Of a DNA stretch of 64,000 nt, positions 55,127-63,970 are shown in pieces. The notes under the pieces were generated by a model, which was not told where the DNA came from, did no database searches, and was given only the letters and a program-made list of their open reading frames with translations. The stretch's first letter is position 1; the number at the start of each line of letters is the position of its first letter. Source of the stretch: Algoriphagus machipongonensis (GTDB taxonomy: Bacteria > Bacteroidota > Bacteroidia > Cytophagales > Cyclobacteriaceae); NCBI RefSeq assembly GCF_000166275.1, contig NZ_CM001023.1, positions 2,297,001 to 2,361,000 of the forward strand, given 5' to 3'. Position numbers and translations under genes: made by a program.

Positions 55127-56290
55127 ATGATTGATTTTGACCAACGAGGAAAAGTATTTATTACATGTAAGGATCGCTTTGTATCCTACCTGGAAGCAGA
55201 AGTGAGAGAACTGGGCTTTGTCCCAGATGAAGTTACCCGAACAGGGATAGAATTACAGGCAAGTATGGAAGAATGCATGGACCTCAATCTTCACTTGAGA
55301 ACTGCGTCTCAAGTACTTTTCGAGATCAAATCTTTTTATCTCCAGCATGCAGATGATATTTATAGAAGAGTGAAGGCTATTCCTTGGGAGGAGTATTTAG
55401 ATGTGGATGGTTATTTTTCTGTCAGCTCAGTGGTGGATAATGAAAGTATTAATAACCCCATGTTTGTGAACGTTCGGGTAAAAGATGCGATTGTAGACAG
55501 GTTTAGAGAAAAATCAGGAAGAAGACCAGATTCTGGTTCCGATTATCAAGGTCTCGTTTTTCAATTATACTGGAAAGGAACAAGAGCGGCTATGTACATC
55601 AATACTTCTGGAGATACGATTGGAAAACATGGATACCGGAAAATCCCAGGTAAAGCACCTATGTTAGAGTCTTTGGCTGCAGCTTCCATTTTCGCAACCG
55701 AATGGAACACTAGAGTTCCATTTATTAACCCAATGTGTGGATCAGGTACTTTAGCGATTGAAGCCGCTATGTTGGCTACTAAAAGATACCCAGGTTTGTA
55801 CAGGGATAATTACTCCTTTCAATATATTCTTGGCTATCAAGAAGAAGCCTTTTTGGCTAAGAAGAGAAAGCTTGAAAATAAAATCAAAGAAATTCCAGAG
55901 CTCAAGATTATTGCCTCGGATTTATCCTTACAGGCCATTGCTTTTGCAAAAGAAAATGCAATCAATGCAGGTGTAGATCATATGATCGAGTTTCAGGTTT
56001 GCGACTTTGCTGAAACAGAAATTCCTGAAAGGCCTAGAGGGGTAGTAATTTTTAACCCAGAATATGGGCAAAGGTTAGGGGAGACGGATGAGTTGGTTGA
56101 GACCTATAAACGATTGGGAGATTTTATGAAACAAAAATGCCCAGGCTATAGAGGTTATATTTTTACAGGAAATATGGAGTTGGCAAAAAAGGTAGGTTTA
56201 CGAGCCAGTAGAAGGATTGAATTTTGGAATGGTACCATTGATTGTCGCTTGCTAAAATACGACCTGTACGAAGGAAAAAAAGAAGATTAA
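55127..56290 (+). CDS. THUMP-containing rRNA/tRNA guanine-N2 methyltransferase (RlmL N-terminal-like)
   Basis: 387 residues from the ATG at 55127, beginning MIDFDQRGKVFITCKDR; the open frame upstream lacks similarity. A THUMP RNA-binding domain (about 45-155) precedes the Rossmann-type methyltransferase domain. SAM-binding motif NPMCGSGTLAIEA and catalytic motif NPEYGQRLG (NPPY in most enzymes, NPEY common in this branch) are visible. Related to the N-terminal half of RlmL, which makes m2G2445 of 23S rRNA, but much shorter; RlmL-type or tRNA m2G activity is equally likely. Divergent from the DUF1080 gene. Confidence 0.88.
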   Translation: MIDFDQRGKVFITCKDRFVSYLEAEVRELGFVPDEVTRTGIELQASMEECMDLNLHLRTASQVLFEIKSFYLQHADDIYRRVKAIPWEEYLDVDGYFSVSSVVDNESINNPMFVNVRVKDAIVDRFREKSGRRPDSGSDYQGLVFQLYWKGTRAAMYINTSGDTIGKHGYRKIPGKAPMLESLAAASIFATEWNTRVPFINPMCGSGTLAIEAAMLATKRYPGLYRDNYSFQYILGYQEEAFLAKKRKLENKIKEIPELKIIASDLSLQAIAFAKENAINAGVDHMIEFQVCDFAETEIPERPRGVVIFNPEYGQRLGETDELVETYKRLGDFMKQKCPGYRGYIFTGNMELAKKVGLRASRRIEFWNGTIDCRLLKYDLYEGKKED

Positions 56291-56295
56291 AAAGA

Positions 56296-56334
56296 GCAGA
56301 AGAATTAAGCATTTTAAATGCTTAATTCTTCTGC
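56296..56334. terminator. 39-bp nearly perfect palindrome between convergent genes
   Basis: Arms of 19 bp (GCAGAAGAATTAAGCATTT and its reverse complement) about one base. Probably a bidirectional terminator, though only AT-rich sequence, not a clear T-run, follows. Confidence 0.6.
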
Positions 56335-56342
56335 TTCAGATA

Positions 56343-57854
56343 CTATTGATGTTCGTCTCTTAACAAATCATTCACAGTTTTCACTGGATTGAAAGTAATT
56401 AGAGGAACTTCCACAAATAAAGTGTTCCAACCTGCCATGGCTCCATTCCAAAGGCCTGGCAATTCCAGTGCTTTTAAGTCTTTGCCACTTTTGGATTTTT
56501 CTGTAATGAAGCCAGTCATCATATCCCGGAACTCCAAAAGGTCAAAGTCCTTACCTTCAAAATCTTTGGTTCCACAGACTAGATCTACAGGGTTGAAGTG
56601 AGTGGAACTTTTAAAGACCTCTTGAGTGTCTGAATCACTCAGGTCTATTTGGGCAGTTTCAGCAATTTGCAAGGAAAGAGAACCGTCAGACTCTTGCACC
56701 CAAAAAGGACCGCCTCCTGGTTCCCCGGTGTTTTTCACCATTCCACAAACCCGTATAGGTCGATTTAATTTCTCCTGTAAAGCAGTTGCTTTATCCTCAT
56801 GGGATTTGGACTCGTATCCATCCGGTAGTTTTGCTCCTAAATGGTAAGTAAGTACATGTTCTGCATGCATGATGGAGGAATCTGTAACTTCAGATTTTAA
56901 CCTATTCAAGGCTTCAAAAACATGTTCCTGAATTTCTAAAAGGAGTCCACCGATAGCCATTTTATAGTTTTTGGTTTCTTCCTTTAGACGGTCGGGAACT
57001 ACGTTGTCTATATTTTTGATAAAGATTAAATCGGCGGAAATGTCGTTTAGGTTTTCTAGTAAAGCCCCGTGACCTGCTGGTCTGAACAAGATAGAATCAT
57101 CATCTTCCAAAAATGGGCTGTTATCCATATTGACAGCAATGGTGTCTGTTGCCTTTTTTTGTTGTGAATAACTTATGTCGAATTTGACTTCGTATTCCTT
57201 TTCAAGTTTGGGAACGATGGAAGCTATTTCAGTTTTGAATTTCGATTCATGCTCAGGGGAGACCGTAAAATGAATTTTAACAATATTGCCTTTTCCTACA
57301 GCATACTGTATTCCTTCAATTAAATGTTCATAGGCTGGAGTTCTTCTTTCCTCTGGGTAGCTATGAAACCTCAGCAAGCCTTTTGGGAGGCTTCCATAAC
57401 CTAATCCATCTTCCAAAAGCAAGGCAGCTAGGATTCCTTTATAATCTCTAGAATCCAATTTGTGATTAATACTACTTCCTTGTGCCTTTAGAACCTCATT
57501 TAAGTCATCATAAAAGGCGAATTTTTCAATCTTGTCCATGAATTTCTGAACAAAAGGAGATTTGCTGAGGTCTCCATCTCCTTCAAGGAAGGCAAAAAGG
57601 TCCTTAAACATTCGTGAGGCAGCCCCACTCGCTGGAACGAATTTCACTACTTCAATTTGTGAAGTTTTTTCTGGGTAGGATTTTTGAAAGTGAGCAAGTT
57701 CCTTGTCACTCAATACTTTAATTCCATTTTTAGGAGTAGCAGCTGCTACAATTTTTAAAAAAGGAAAGCCGTTTTCGAAATGGTTTATTTGTTGTTTGAC
57801 TAGCTCAGGGTTCATTCCCTGCGATAAAATTTTAGATTCTAAGCCTGTATCCAT
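56343..57854 (-). CDS. DUF4301 family protein
   Basis: 503 residues, no signal peptide or membrane helix, so cytosolic. The block VVKFVPASGAASRMFKDLF near residues 70-88 and the C-terminal PFWVQESDGSLSLQIAE and FNPVDLVCGTKDFEGK are typical of DUF4301, a family seen mostly in Bacteroidota. The first block resembles the nucleotide-sugar or phosphosugar nucleotidyltransferase fold, but the catalytic residues cannot be assigned with confidence. No neighbour gives a functional hint. Confidence 0.85.
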   Translation of the reverse strand: MDTGLESKILSQGMNPELVKQQINHFENGFPFLKIVAAATPKNGIKVLSDKELAHFQKSYPEKTSQIEVVKFVPASGAASRMFKDLFAFLEGDGDLSKSPFVQKFMDKIEKFAFYDDLNEVLKAQGSSINHKLDSRDYKGILAALLLEDGLGYGSLPKGLLRFHSYPEERRTPAYEHLIEGIQYAVGKGNIVKIHFTVSPEHESKFKTEIASIVPKLEKEYEVKFDISYSQQKKATDTIAVNMDNSPFLEDDDSILFRPAGHGALLENLNDISADLIFIKNIDNVVPDRLKEETKNYKMAIGGLLLEIQEHVFEALNRLKSEVTDSSIMHAEHVLTYHLGAKLPDGYESKSHEDKATALQEKLNRPIRVCGMVKNTGEPGGGPFWVQESDGSLSLQIAETAQIDLSDSDTQEVFKSSTHFNPVDLVCGTKDFEGKDFDLLEFRDMMTGFITEKSKSGKDLKALELPGLWNGAMAGWNTLFVEVPLITFNPVKTVNDLLRDEHQ

Positions 57855-57954
57855 GCTTTCTTGGGTTTGACAAAAGTGATATGTTAAGATAGCAGGCTAT
57901 TTGTCTTTGCTCAAATTTGAAAGAGGAATTTTAGAGGCAAATGCTAATAAATTG

Positions 57955-58707
57955 TCATATTCCCATTCTTTTTAAAAATTCCTCGCGTTTAGAATTAGAT
58001 ATGCTTACCTGTTTTTCATTGTTCATGACAATGTAGCCTCCTTCTGATTTGACAAATTTTTTAACCTCAGAAAGGTTGATTAAAAAACTATTATGAACAC
58101 GCATAAAGTTGACATCAATAAGTAAGTTTTCATATTCCTTAAGGTTCTTACTGACCACTAACTTTCGATCATCTTTTAAATGAAAGTCTGTATAAGAACC
58201 GTTTGCTTCACAATATAGAATCTGGTTTACTGGAATAAACTCAACTCCCTCGGAAGTGGAAAGGCAAATTTTCCGATTCTCTGGATTTCCTGATTGAAAA
58301 TTATTTAAAAGGTTTTCCAACAAATTCTGTCTAGATTCTGTTTGGATTAATTCCTTTGCTTTGTGAACTGCTTCTAAAAGCTCATCTAAATCGATAGGCT
58401 TTAATAAATAGTCTATTGAACTGAATTTTATCGCCTTGATGGCATAATGTTCAAATGCTGTGGTAAAAATCAAGTGAAAATCTAAATGTTTTACCTTTTG
58501 CAATACATCAAAGCCGGTTCCCGTTTGGAGTTCAATATCCATAAAAATGAGATCGGGCTGGTGAAGTGTTATTTTTTCAACAGCTTCTTGAACATCAGTT
58601 GCTTCACCCAAAACCTCAACCTCCGGGCAGTAATCTGCTAAAAACGTTTTGAGAGTTTCTCTATTATGATATTCATCCTCAATGATAATCACTCTTAAAT
58701 TTGTCAT
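57955..58707 (-). CDS. LytTR-type response regulator
   Basis: 250 residues. Receiver domain with acidic pair Glu10/Asp11, phospho-acceptor Asp57 (LIFMDIELQTGTGFD) and Lys103 (YLLKPID); then a LytTR DNA-binding domain (about 150-248: ILYCEANGSYTDF, NFMRVHNSFLINL, VSISNSKREEFL). It is the last gene of a three-gene operon and overlaps the kinase gene by 4 bp, so the 7TM kinase is its probable partner. LytTR proteins bind pairs of short repeats; no obvious pair of these is near its own promoter. Confidence 0.95.
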   Translation of the reverse strand: MTNLRVIIIEDEYHNRETLKTFLADYCPEVEVLGEATDVQEAVEKITLHQPDLIFMDIELQTGTGFDVLQKVKHLDFHLIFTTAFEHYAIKAIKFSSIDYLLKPIDLDELLEAVHKAKELIQTESRQNLLENLLNNFQSGNPENRKICLSTSEGVEFIPVNQILYCEANGSYTDFHLKDDRKLVVSKNLKEYENLLIDVNFMRVHNSFLINLSEVKKFVKSEGGYIVMNNEKQVSISNSKREEFLKRMGI

Positions 58708-60524
58708 TGTTTTGGGATTTTAATGATCACTTTCGTACCTGGCTTTAGATCCTCGTATTGAATAAAATCTTCGATGGATTGCCACTTGTTTTCCAACTTA
58801 AGTCTTTCATAAGTTAAGCTCATTCCTCTTGAGGGTCTATAATTTGCTCTCTTAAGTTCTCCTGCAGCTTTCCTACCTATACCATTGTCTTTTACTTCAC
58901 AGATGATATAGTTTTCTGAATCTTTAAAATGAATTGTTAATATTTTATCTCCAGACTTTTTTGCATTAAGCCCATGTTTGATGGCATTTTCTACAAAGGG
59001 TTGGATAATCAACATGGGTACTTCTTCGTACAGCATATCTGCATTTTCAGGTAAAACAATGTTGTATTCAAAGGCATGTTCAAATCGTAGTGATTCTAGG
59101 TCTAAGTAGACCCTCAATAGTTCTACTTCTTTTTCAAGTGTCACATGGATGTCTATAGAGTTTTCCAATACCTGTCTTACGAATTTACTGAACTTCGATA
59201 GGTATCTTAAAGCAGGTTCCTTTTGTCCGCTGCTTATTAAATGCTGAATAGAACTTAGGCTATTAAATATGAAATGAGGATTAATTTGGGAGCGTAGCGC
59301 ACCTAAACGAGTTTGATAAGTTTCCTTTTCAGCCTCTCTTTTTTCAATACTGATAAGTTTGATTTTATAGGATAGCCCTAAAGCAAAGATGGTACTTTCT
59401 ATGGCTGAACCTGTAATCATATAATCCAGGTCAAAAAGGAACATGGTCATTAAGGCTCCTGTGGTAAATACCAAAGTGCCAGCAATCACGAAATAAACGA
59501 GCTTTCCAGGATAGGTTTTCCAAAGATATGCAACTCCCACAAATGCGAATGAGGCCATAAAATAGCGCTGCCAATTCATGATTTTTGCTTGCAGAAGACT
59601 ATAAGGCTCCATATAAATTATTGCACTCACAAAAAGTAAAAAAAAGATAAGAAGGATGGCTACGCCTTTTACTACTTTATCAAACCTTGGAAGGACTTTT
59701 TGGAGTTCAAGAAAATGGCGAATAAAGAGTAAGTAAAAGGTATTGATGAGAATTTGAGATACCGTGGTGAGCCAGAAAAAAAACAAGCTATTTTCATACC
59801 CAAAGTTTGCCGCTAAATAGGGGCTGATTCTAGAATAGTAAATCAATTGAAATAGCAAAAACAGTCCATAATAGATGTACTGTCTTTCCTTCATATTGAA
59901 AAAAAGAATCAAGTTAAAAACCATTAACACTGAAGCGACTCCCAAGAAGAAGAAAGCTAAAACCTGGCTTTTAAAGGAGTTGATAGTCAGATAGTCCGAA
60001 AATACTTTGTGAGCTTGAGGGTTGCCCACGCCAAATCTTATTCTGGAAAGATTTGGGGTAGATCTTATATATTGGGTAAGTAATAAAAGCTTGTTTCCTT
60101 GAATTAGCTCATCCTTTTGAAGGGCAATAAAATAAGGACTTTCAAGATTTGTTCTTTGGAGTTCGTTCTCCTCAAATCGGTTATAGGAAAGTGCTGTCAA
60201 TTTCCCTTCTCGAAAAATGTACAGGGCACCTTTTTCAACTTGACTTGGATAAAAGTATATGGAGTCTTCTATTAGGTCGCTTAAAAAATCCTGAAGGTCT
60301 ATTTCAAACCAATAATAATATCCATGTTTGGGAGCTCTTAAAGAGTCTTTACTGAAAAATTGATTTTGATTAGAAAGCTCTAACGCCTGATCTGCTTTTA
60401 ATGCAGTGTCGGATATATAAATCTTGGGATTTATAGGAAGCCTGTATGCGGGGATAAGTTCTTGGGCCCATAACGAACAGGCCGATATAAAGTACAAAAA
60501 GAGTAAAAAGAGGAGTTGCCTCAT
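58704..60524 (-). CDS. 7TM sensor histidine kinase (7TMR-DISM, LytS-type)
   Basis: 606 residues. Signal sequence, extracytoplasmic 7TMR-DISMED2-type beta domain (about 30-175), seven hydrophobic helices (about 185-380), then the His_kinase domain: phospho-acceptor box NPHFIFNSLSSIQH, N-box IIQPFVENAIKHGL and G-box VKDNGIGRKAAG, all intact. DISM domains are thought to sense carbohydrate or small ligands. It overlaps the upstream GAF gene and the downstream regulator gene by 4 bp each, so the three are translationally coupled. Confidence 0.95.
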   Translation of the reverse strand: MRQLLFLLFLYFISACSLWAQELIPAYRLPINPKIYISDTALKADQALELSNQNQFFSKDSLRAPKHGYYYWFEIDLQDFLSDLIEDSIYFYPSQVEKGALYIFREGKLTALSYNRFEENELQRTNLESPYFIALQKDELIQGNKLLLLTQYIRSTPNLSRIRFGVGNPQAHKVFSDYLTINSFKSQVLAFFFLGVASVLMVFNLILFFNMKERQYIYYGLFLLFQLIYYSRISPYLAANFGYENSLFFFWLTTVSQILINTFYLLFIRHFLELQKVLPRFDKVVKGVAILLIFFLLFVSAIIYMEPYSLLQAKIMNWQRYFMASFAFVGVAYLWKTYPGKLVYFVIAGTLVFTTGALMTMFLFDLDYMITGSAIESTIFALGLSYKIKLISIEKREAEKETYQTRLGALRSQINPHFIFNSLSSIQHLISSGQKEPALRYLSKFSKFVRQVLENSIDIHVTLEKEVELLRVYLDLESLRFEHAFEYNIVLPENADMLYEEVPMLIIQPFVENAIKHGLNAKKSGDKILTIHFKDSENYIICEVKDNGIGRKAAGELKRANYRPSRGMSLTYERLKLENKWQSIEDFIQYEDLKPGTKVIIKIPKQ

Positions 60525-61720
60525 TGATTGGCTAGATTGGGAAAAATAAGTTGAACAGTTTTAACCGACTTATTTGATCCATCCAAAGGTGTTTCTGAAA
60601 CCTTGGATTTTATTTCATAAGGTCGGAGTTCGTTCAGCATATTAACAAAATCCTCCCAAGGAATCATATTTTTCTTGTAGATGGAGTTAATTGGCGCTTC
60701 TTCTACTGCTAAAGTGTTATTTATTACCACATTGAAATTAACTTTTGAAGCGGAAATATGGAAATCCACTTCAATTTCTGTGTTTCCATTCGATTTGGCA
60801 ATGTTCTCTTCAAGCAGATTTTCAATTAAACTTTGTACTATAATGGCAGGGATCTTAGCTTTTGGAAATGTCTCAATGTTACCTTTTTTCAGGTTATAAG
60901 TAAGTTTATCCTCATAGCGGAGTTTTTGAAGTTGAAGATACCATTCAAGCATTTGATATTCTTCTGAAACTTTTACAGTTTCTTCATGTAATTGCCCGAG
61001 AAAGTAACGAAGCAATTTTCCGAAAATATTCAGGAATCGGAGAGACTTTCTTTTGTCTTCCAATACAATATAATGTTGAATGGCATTTAAGGAATTAAAG
61101 ACAAAGTGAGGGCTTAATTGAGCTGAAAGAGCTTCTATTTGTAATCTAGTTGCTTTTTGTTGAATTTTCCACCTTTCAAACTCCGTGTCTTTTACGGTAT
61201 GTAATGCACGAATTCTGGCAATTTGTCCTGCATAGATTGAGGCAACCGCCAATAAAATTTTTAAGTGTTGATCACTGAAATAATTTGCTTGCGAATTTTC
61301 GCTATCAATTACCCCAATGACTTTTCCTTCCAGCATTATAGGAACTGCTATTTCGGATAATCTGAAAGAATCGTCCTTTATATAATCTTCATTGGTTCGT
61401 GTGTCATCAACTATAATTGGGAGACTGGTAGCTGCTACTTTTCCTGTTATACCTTCACCCACTTTAATCTTTATCGTATTTATAATAGCTGTGCCATTTG
61501 GGTTTTTTGGGCCGATAGCAGCTTTTTGCTCTAAATATTCTCCTTTATCATCTAATAAATAGATAACAGCATCCTCAAATCCTAAGATAGAGATACAGTT
61601 ATTTGCCATATCCCAAAGAATTTCTTCTTCAGTCTCCAACTCTACCATTGAATTGGAGAAGTGAAGCAAAATTTCTTCTATTTCTTTTGGGCTGATATGT
61701 CCTGTTTCTTGCTGACTCAC
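60521..61720 (-). CDS. GAF-domain histidine-kinase-like protein with degenerate ATPase
   Basis: 399 residues, cytosolic. GAF domain at about 20-170 (FEDAVIYLLDDKG, GEGITGKVA, PIIVDDTRTN), coiled linker, then a LytS-type His_kinase segment with an intact phospho-acceptor box (LSPHFVFNSLNAIQHY, His205). The ATP-binding part is degraded: the N-box position reads SLIENLLEENIAK (usual ENAIKHG) and I cannot find a DNGxG G-box in the last 100 residues. It may be a phospho-acceptor or scaffold for the 7TM kinase encoded next, rather than an independent kinase. First gene of the operon. Confidence 0.85.
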   Translation of the reverse strand: MSQQETGHISPKEIEEILLHFSNSMVELETEEEILWDMANNCISILGFEDAVIYLLDDKGEYLEQKAAIGPKNPNGTAIINTIKIKVGEGITGKVAATSLPIIVDDTRTNEDYIKDDSFRLSEIAVPIMLEGKVIGVIDSENSQANYFSDQHLKILLAVASIYAGQIARIRALHTVKDTEFERWKIQQKATRLQIEALSAQLSPHFVFNSLNAIQHYIVLEDKRKSLRFLNIFGKLLRYFLGQLHEETVKVSEEYQMLEWYLQLQKLRYEDKLTYNLKKGNIETFPKAKIPAIIVQSLIENLLEENIAKSNGNTEIEVDFHISASKVNFNVVINNTLAVEEAPINSIYKKNMIPWEDFVNMLNELRPYEIKSKVSETPLDGSNKSVKTVQLIFPNLANQ

Positions 61721-62038
61721 TTTTTCTACTTGAAATGATATTTATTCAAGTTGGAATTTATTGAAAAAAATAATCCATAACCAATGCTACTTAATAGAAT
61801 GCCCTTTTCAGTTCATGGATGTTCGTTTCCAATTGATAGGAGTCTTAGAATATAAAAAATAGGCCTCTAAAGGCCTTAAAAGCCGTTTATTTGATTGATG
61901 AATTGAAAAGCACAATTCATCAATCAAAACCATACGTTCATCGATTAGGCGCAAATTTTTGATTTTAGAGGTTTTATGTTTGAAGTGTCGGAAGCGAAAA
62001 ACACTTCAATAAACTTTATAAATAAATTTTCTAAAATC
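61721..62038. other. divergent intergenic region with a 15-bp inverted repeat
   Basis: 318 bp between the sensory operon and the unknown lipoprotein gene. It holds TTGATTGATGAATTG (61891-61905) and its exact complement CAATTCATCAATCAA (61913-61927). Otherwise AT-rich with no ORF. Confidence 0.55.
61891..61927. promoter_or_regulatory. 15-bp perfect inverted repeat (operator or RNA hairpin)
   Basis: 15-bp arms, 7-nt loop AAAAGCA, 112 bp before the lipoprotein ATG and 171 bp from the divergent gene start. No T-run on either side, so termination is unlikely. Confidence 0.5.
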
Positions 62039-63061
62039 ATGAAAAAGTATCTTTTTATTATCGGTTTAGGAGCTATGATTTTTAATAGTTCATGTGATTC
62101 TCAAAATGAGGATTCCATATTTGCAATGGATCAAATGGCTGCAGATGCAGATTCAAATGATAACCTAAATGCCCGTATCGGGCCCTCTGCAGGAGGTAAG
62201 GGTGAAGGAAACGCCAAGTTTAACTATGAAATTGCCGAATATTCATATGATGGTATAATGATGACCTTGCCAGCAGAAAAGGCAAAAGAAATCATGGAAA
62301 CATCTAGAACTAAAGAGGATTTTATTGGTAAAATGATTGTTAAATCAATCGGGATTTTCGATTCAACTTTGGTGAAAAGAGCAACTATGTTTAGTGATTA
62401 TGCTAGAAGAAATCATGCTGCATTGGCTGGAGATGAACATGAGATCGAGTATGATATCGCTGCAGGTCCTTATGCATCAGCGGCGGCTTTCATGAAAATC
62501 GGTGATATTAAAGGTGAGTCTAGAGATAAGGAATATCCATTTGCCTTACTTTTTGATAACAATAGACCCCAAGCTGCTCCTTCTACCGGACCTTGGGATG
62601 ACAGTATTCCTCCAGTAAAGAAACCAGAACTGGAAAGTATGGCTGAATTTGTTTTACAATTAAACTCTAGAACAGCTGAACCAGCTTCTATAGCTGAAAG
62701 CTTAGACGAATTGGAAATTGGATATGGTGTGGATCCAGCAGCAATAGCTATGTTGTTGCCTGCCATTCAAAAAGTTCGAGAGGCTGCTTCAACAGGAACT
62801 AACGCCAGAGGAAAAGCTGATATATTGATCGAGTCACTTTCTCTAAATTATGGCTTAGATAAAGAGGGGGATTTTGCTTCTTTACTACAATTAGGCGGCA
62901 TGGGATCCATAGGGAAATTAGCTAGTGATGACTATGATTCTTCCGGAGATGTGGACTGGGCGAGTATTCAATTGAATAGAAAGAAGTTTGAATTTGAAAT
63001 GTTCTACCTATGGGATAGGTTTTGGGAAAATCATCAAGAACTCCCTGTTCCAGGAAGATAA
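62039..63061 (+). CDS. lipoprotein of unknown function
   Basis: 340 residues from the ATG at 62039; the frame is open upstream but the lipoprotein signal (MKKYLFIIGLGAMIFNSSCD, Cys19) begins here. The mature part is Ala/Glu-rich, probably helical: FAMDQMAADADSNDN, then LPAEKAKEIMETSRTKEDF, IDSTLVKRATMFSDYARRN, a Pro-rich middle (RPQAAPSTGPWDDSIPPV) and a helical segment with AIAMLLPAIQKVREAAST. I recognise no domain. The MLLPAIQKVREAA stretch resembles the DUF1559 wording of Planctomycetes by chance or distant relation. Divergent from the sensory operon and ends at a terminator at 63083. Confidence 0.75.
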   Translation: MKKYLFIIGLGAMIFNSSCDSQNEDSIFAMDQMAADADSNDNLNARIGPSAGGKGEGNAKFNYEIAEYSYDGIMMTLPAEKAKEIMETSRTKEDFIGKMIVKSIGIFDSTLVKRATMFSDYARRNHAALAGDEHEIEYDIAAGPYASAAAFMKIGDIKGESRDKEYPFALLFDNNRPQAAPSTGPWDDSIPPVKKPELESMAEFVLQLNSRTAEPASIAESLDELEIGYGVDPAAIAMLLPAIQKVREAASTGTNARGKADILIESLSLNYGLDKEGDFASLLQLGGMGSIGKLASDDYDSSGDVDWASIQLNRKKFEFEMFYLWDRFWENHQELPVPGR

Positions 63062-63082
63062 TTTAAAGGGAAATTTTTTAAT

Positions 63083-63111
63083 GGAGGCCTTGAGAAATCA
63101 AGGCCTTTTTA
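63083..63111. terminator. bidirectional terminator
   Basis: AGGCCTTGA, GAAA loop, TCAAGGCCTTTTT; the convergent pxpC gene ends inside it (63098). Confidence 0.85.
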
Positions 63112-63970
63112 TTTTAAAATGAAATTGATCTTTAGGCTTCTTTTGAGCTAGAATTGAGATTGATTCTTCAGTTAATTGTAATACTCTTGGATAGCCTCCT
63201 GTTACCTGGGCATCTTTCATAAGTATTAATAATTTTCCGCCAGATGTAAGTTGGATCGTTCCGGGATAAACAGGAGCTGTATGCATTTCGGGAAGCTCAT
63301 TGTTTAATAATTCTTCCACTTGAAATGCCATTCGGTTAATGGAATTGGCCAAGGTGAAAAGAGTTTTTTCTAGGAGGTTTTGGGAGCTTCTGTCCAGAGA
63401 AGCCCATTCCGGTCCAGGATATGCCATGATCTCATTTTCTTTCATCCATTTTCTGGGGTATTTCACATGTGCCGAAGAAAATGAAAAATCATCAAAAGAT
63501 AGGTAACTCACTTGGTCTCCCTTTTTCAGCATGGATATTTTTGATATACCCTTATAAAAGCTTTTGCTGTTAAGAAATAGTTTTGATTGGAAGCCTTCCT
63601 TGATTCCGAGGTAAATGATCGCTCCAAACTCAAACTTTCCTACCTCCAAAATATCACCGATTTTGATATTAAGCAGGCCTTCTGACCTCACTTTTCGGGA
63701 ATTGACTTTTACTTCTGCCAAAGCGCCAGCAATGCATATGGTGGTAGGCTCATTAAATAAAAGCTGTAGGCCTGGTTGGCATATTTCCATTACTGCAGCA
63801 TTCTTATGGTTTCTCAATAAATGGTTGACCCAATTCATCGATTTTTGATCCATTACCCCAGAGATAGGAATTCCAAATTCTGCATATCCTATTCTTCCCA
63901 AATCCTGAATACTTGTGCCAGGACCTGTTTTGAGGATTGTGATATGTGAATGATTCATCATTCTATCCAT
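63098..63970 (-). CDS. pxpC: 5-oxoprolinase subunit C (biotin-dependent carboxyltransferase family)
   Basis: 290 residues from the first Met, or 286 from Met5, where family similarity starts (ITILKTGPGTSIQDLGRIGY). The CPSase/carboxyltransferase fold of KipA/PxpC is shown by that start and by GVMDQKSMNWVNHLL, ICIAGALAEV, YPGPEW and LLILMKDAQVTGGYPRV. With PxpA and PxpB it forms the ATP-dependent 5-oxoprolinase that opens the ring to glutamate; older names are kipA and ybgK. The start overlaps the stop of an upstream frame ending at 63958 (TGATG), the expected position of pxpB. Confidence 0.92.
   Translation of the reverse strand: MDRMMNHSHITILKTGPGTSIQDLGRIGYAEFGIPISGVMDQKSMNWVNHLLRNHKNAAVMEICQPGLQLLFNEPTTICIAGALAEVKVNSRKVRSEGLLNIKIGDILEVGKFEFGAIIYLGIKEGFQSKLFLNSKSFYKGISKISMLKKGDQVSYLSFDDFSFSSAHVKYPRKWMKENEIMAYPGPEWASLDRSSQNLLEKTLFTLANSINRMAFQVEELLNNELPEMHTAPVYPGTIQLTSGGKLLILMKDAQVTGGYPRVLQLTEESISILAQKKPKDQFHFKIKRP

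Noticed and set aside
61891..61927. Inverted repeat as a transcription terminator
   Set aside because: No T-run on either side and both neighbouring genes are transcribed away from it.
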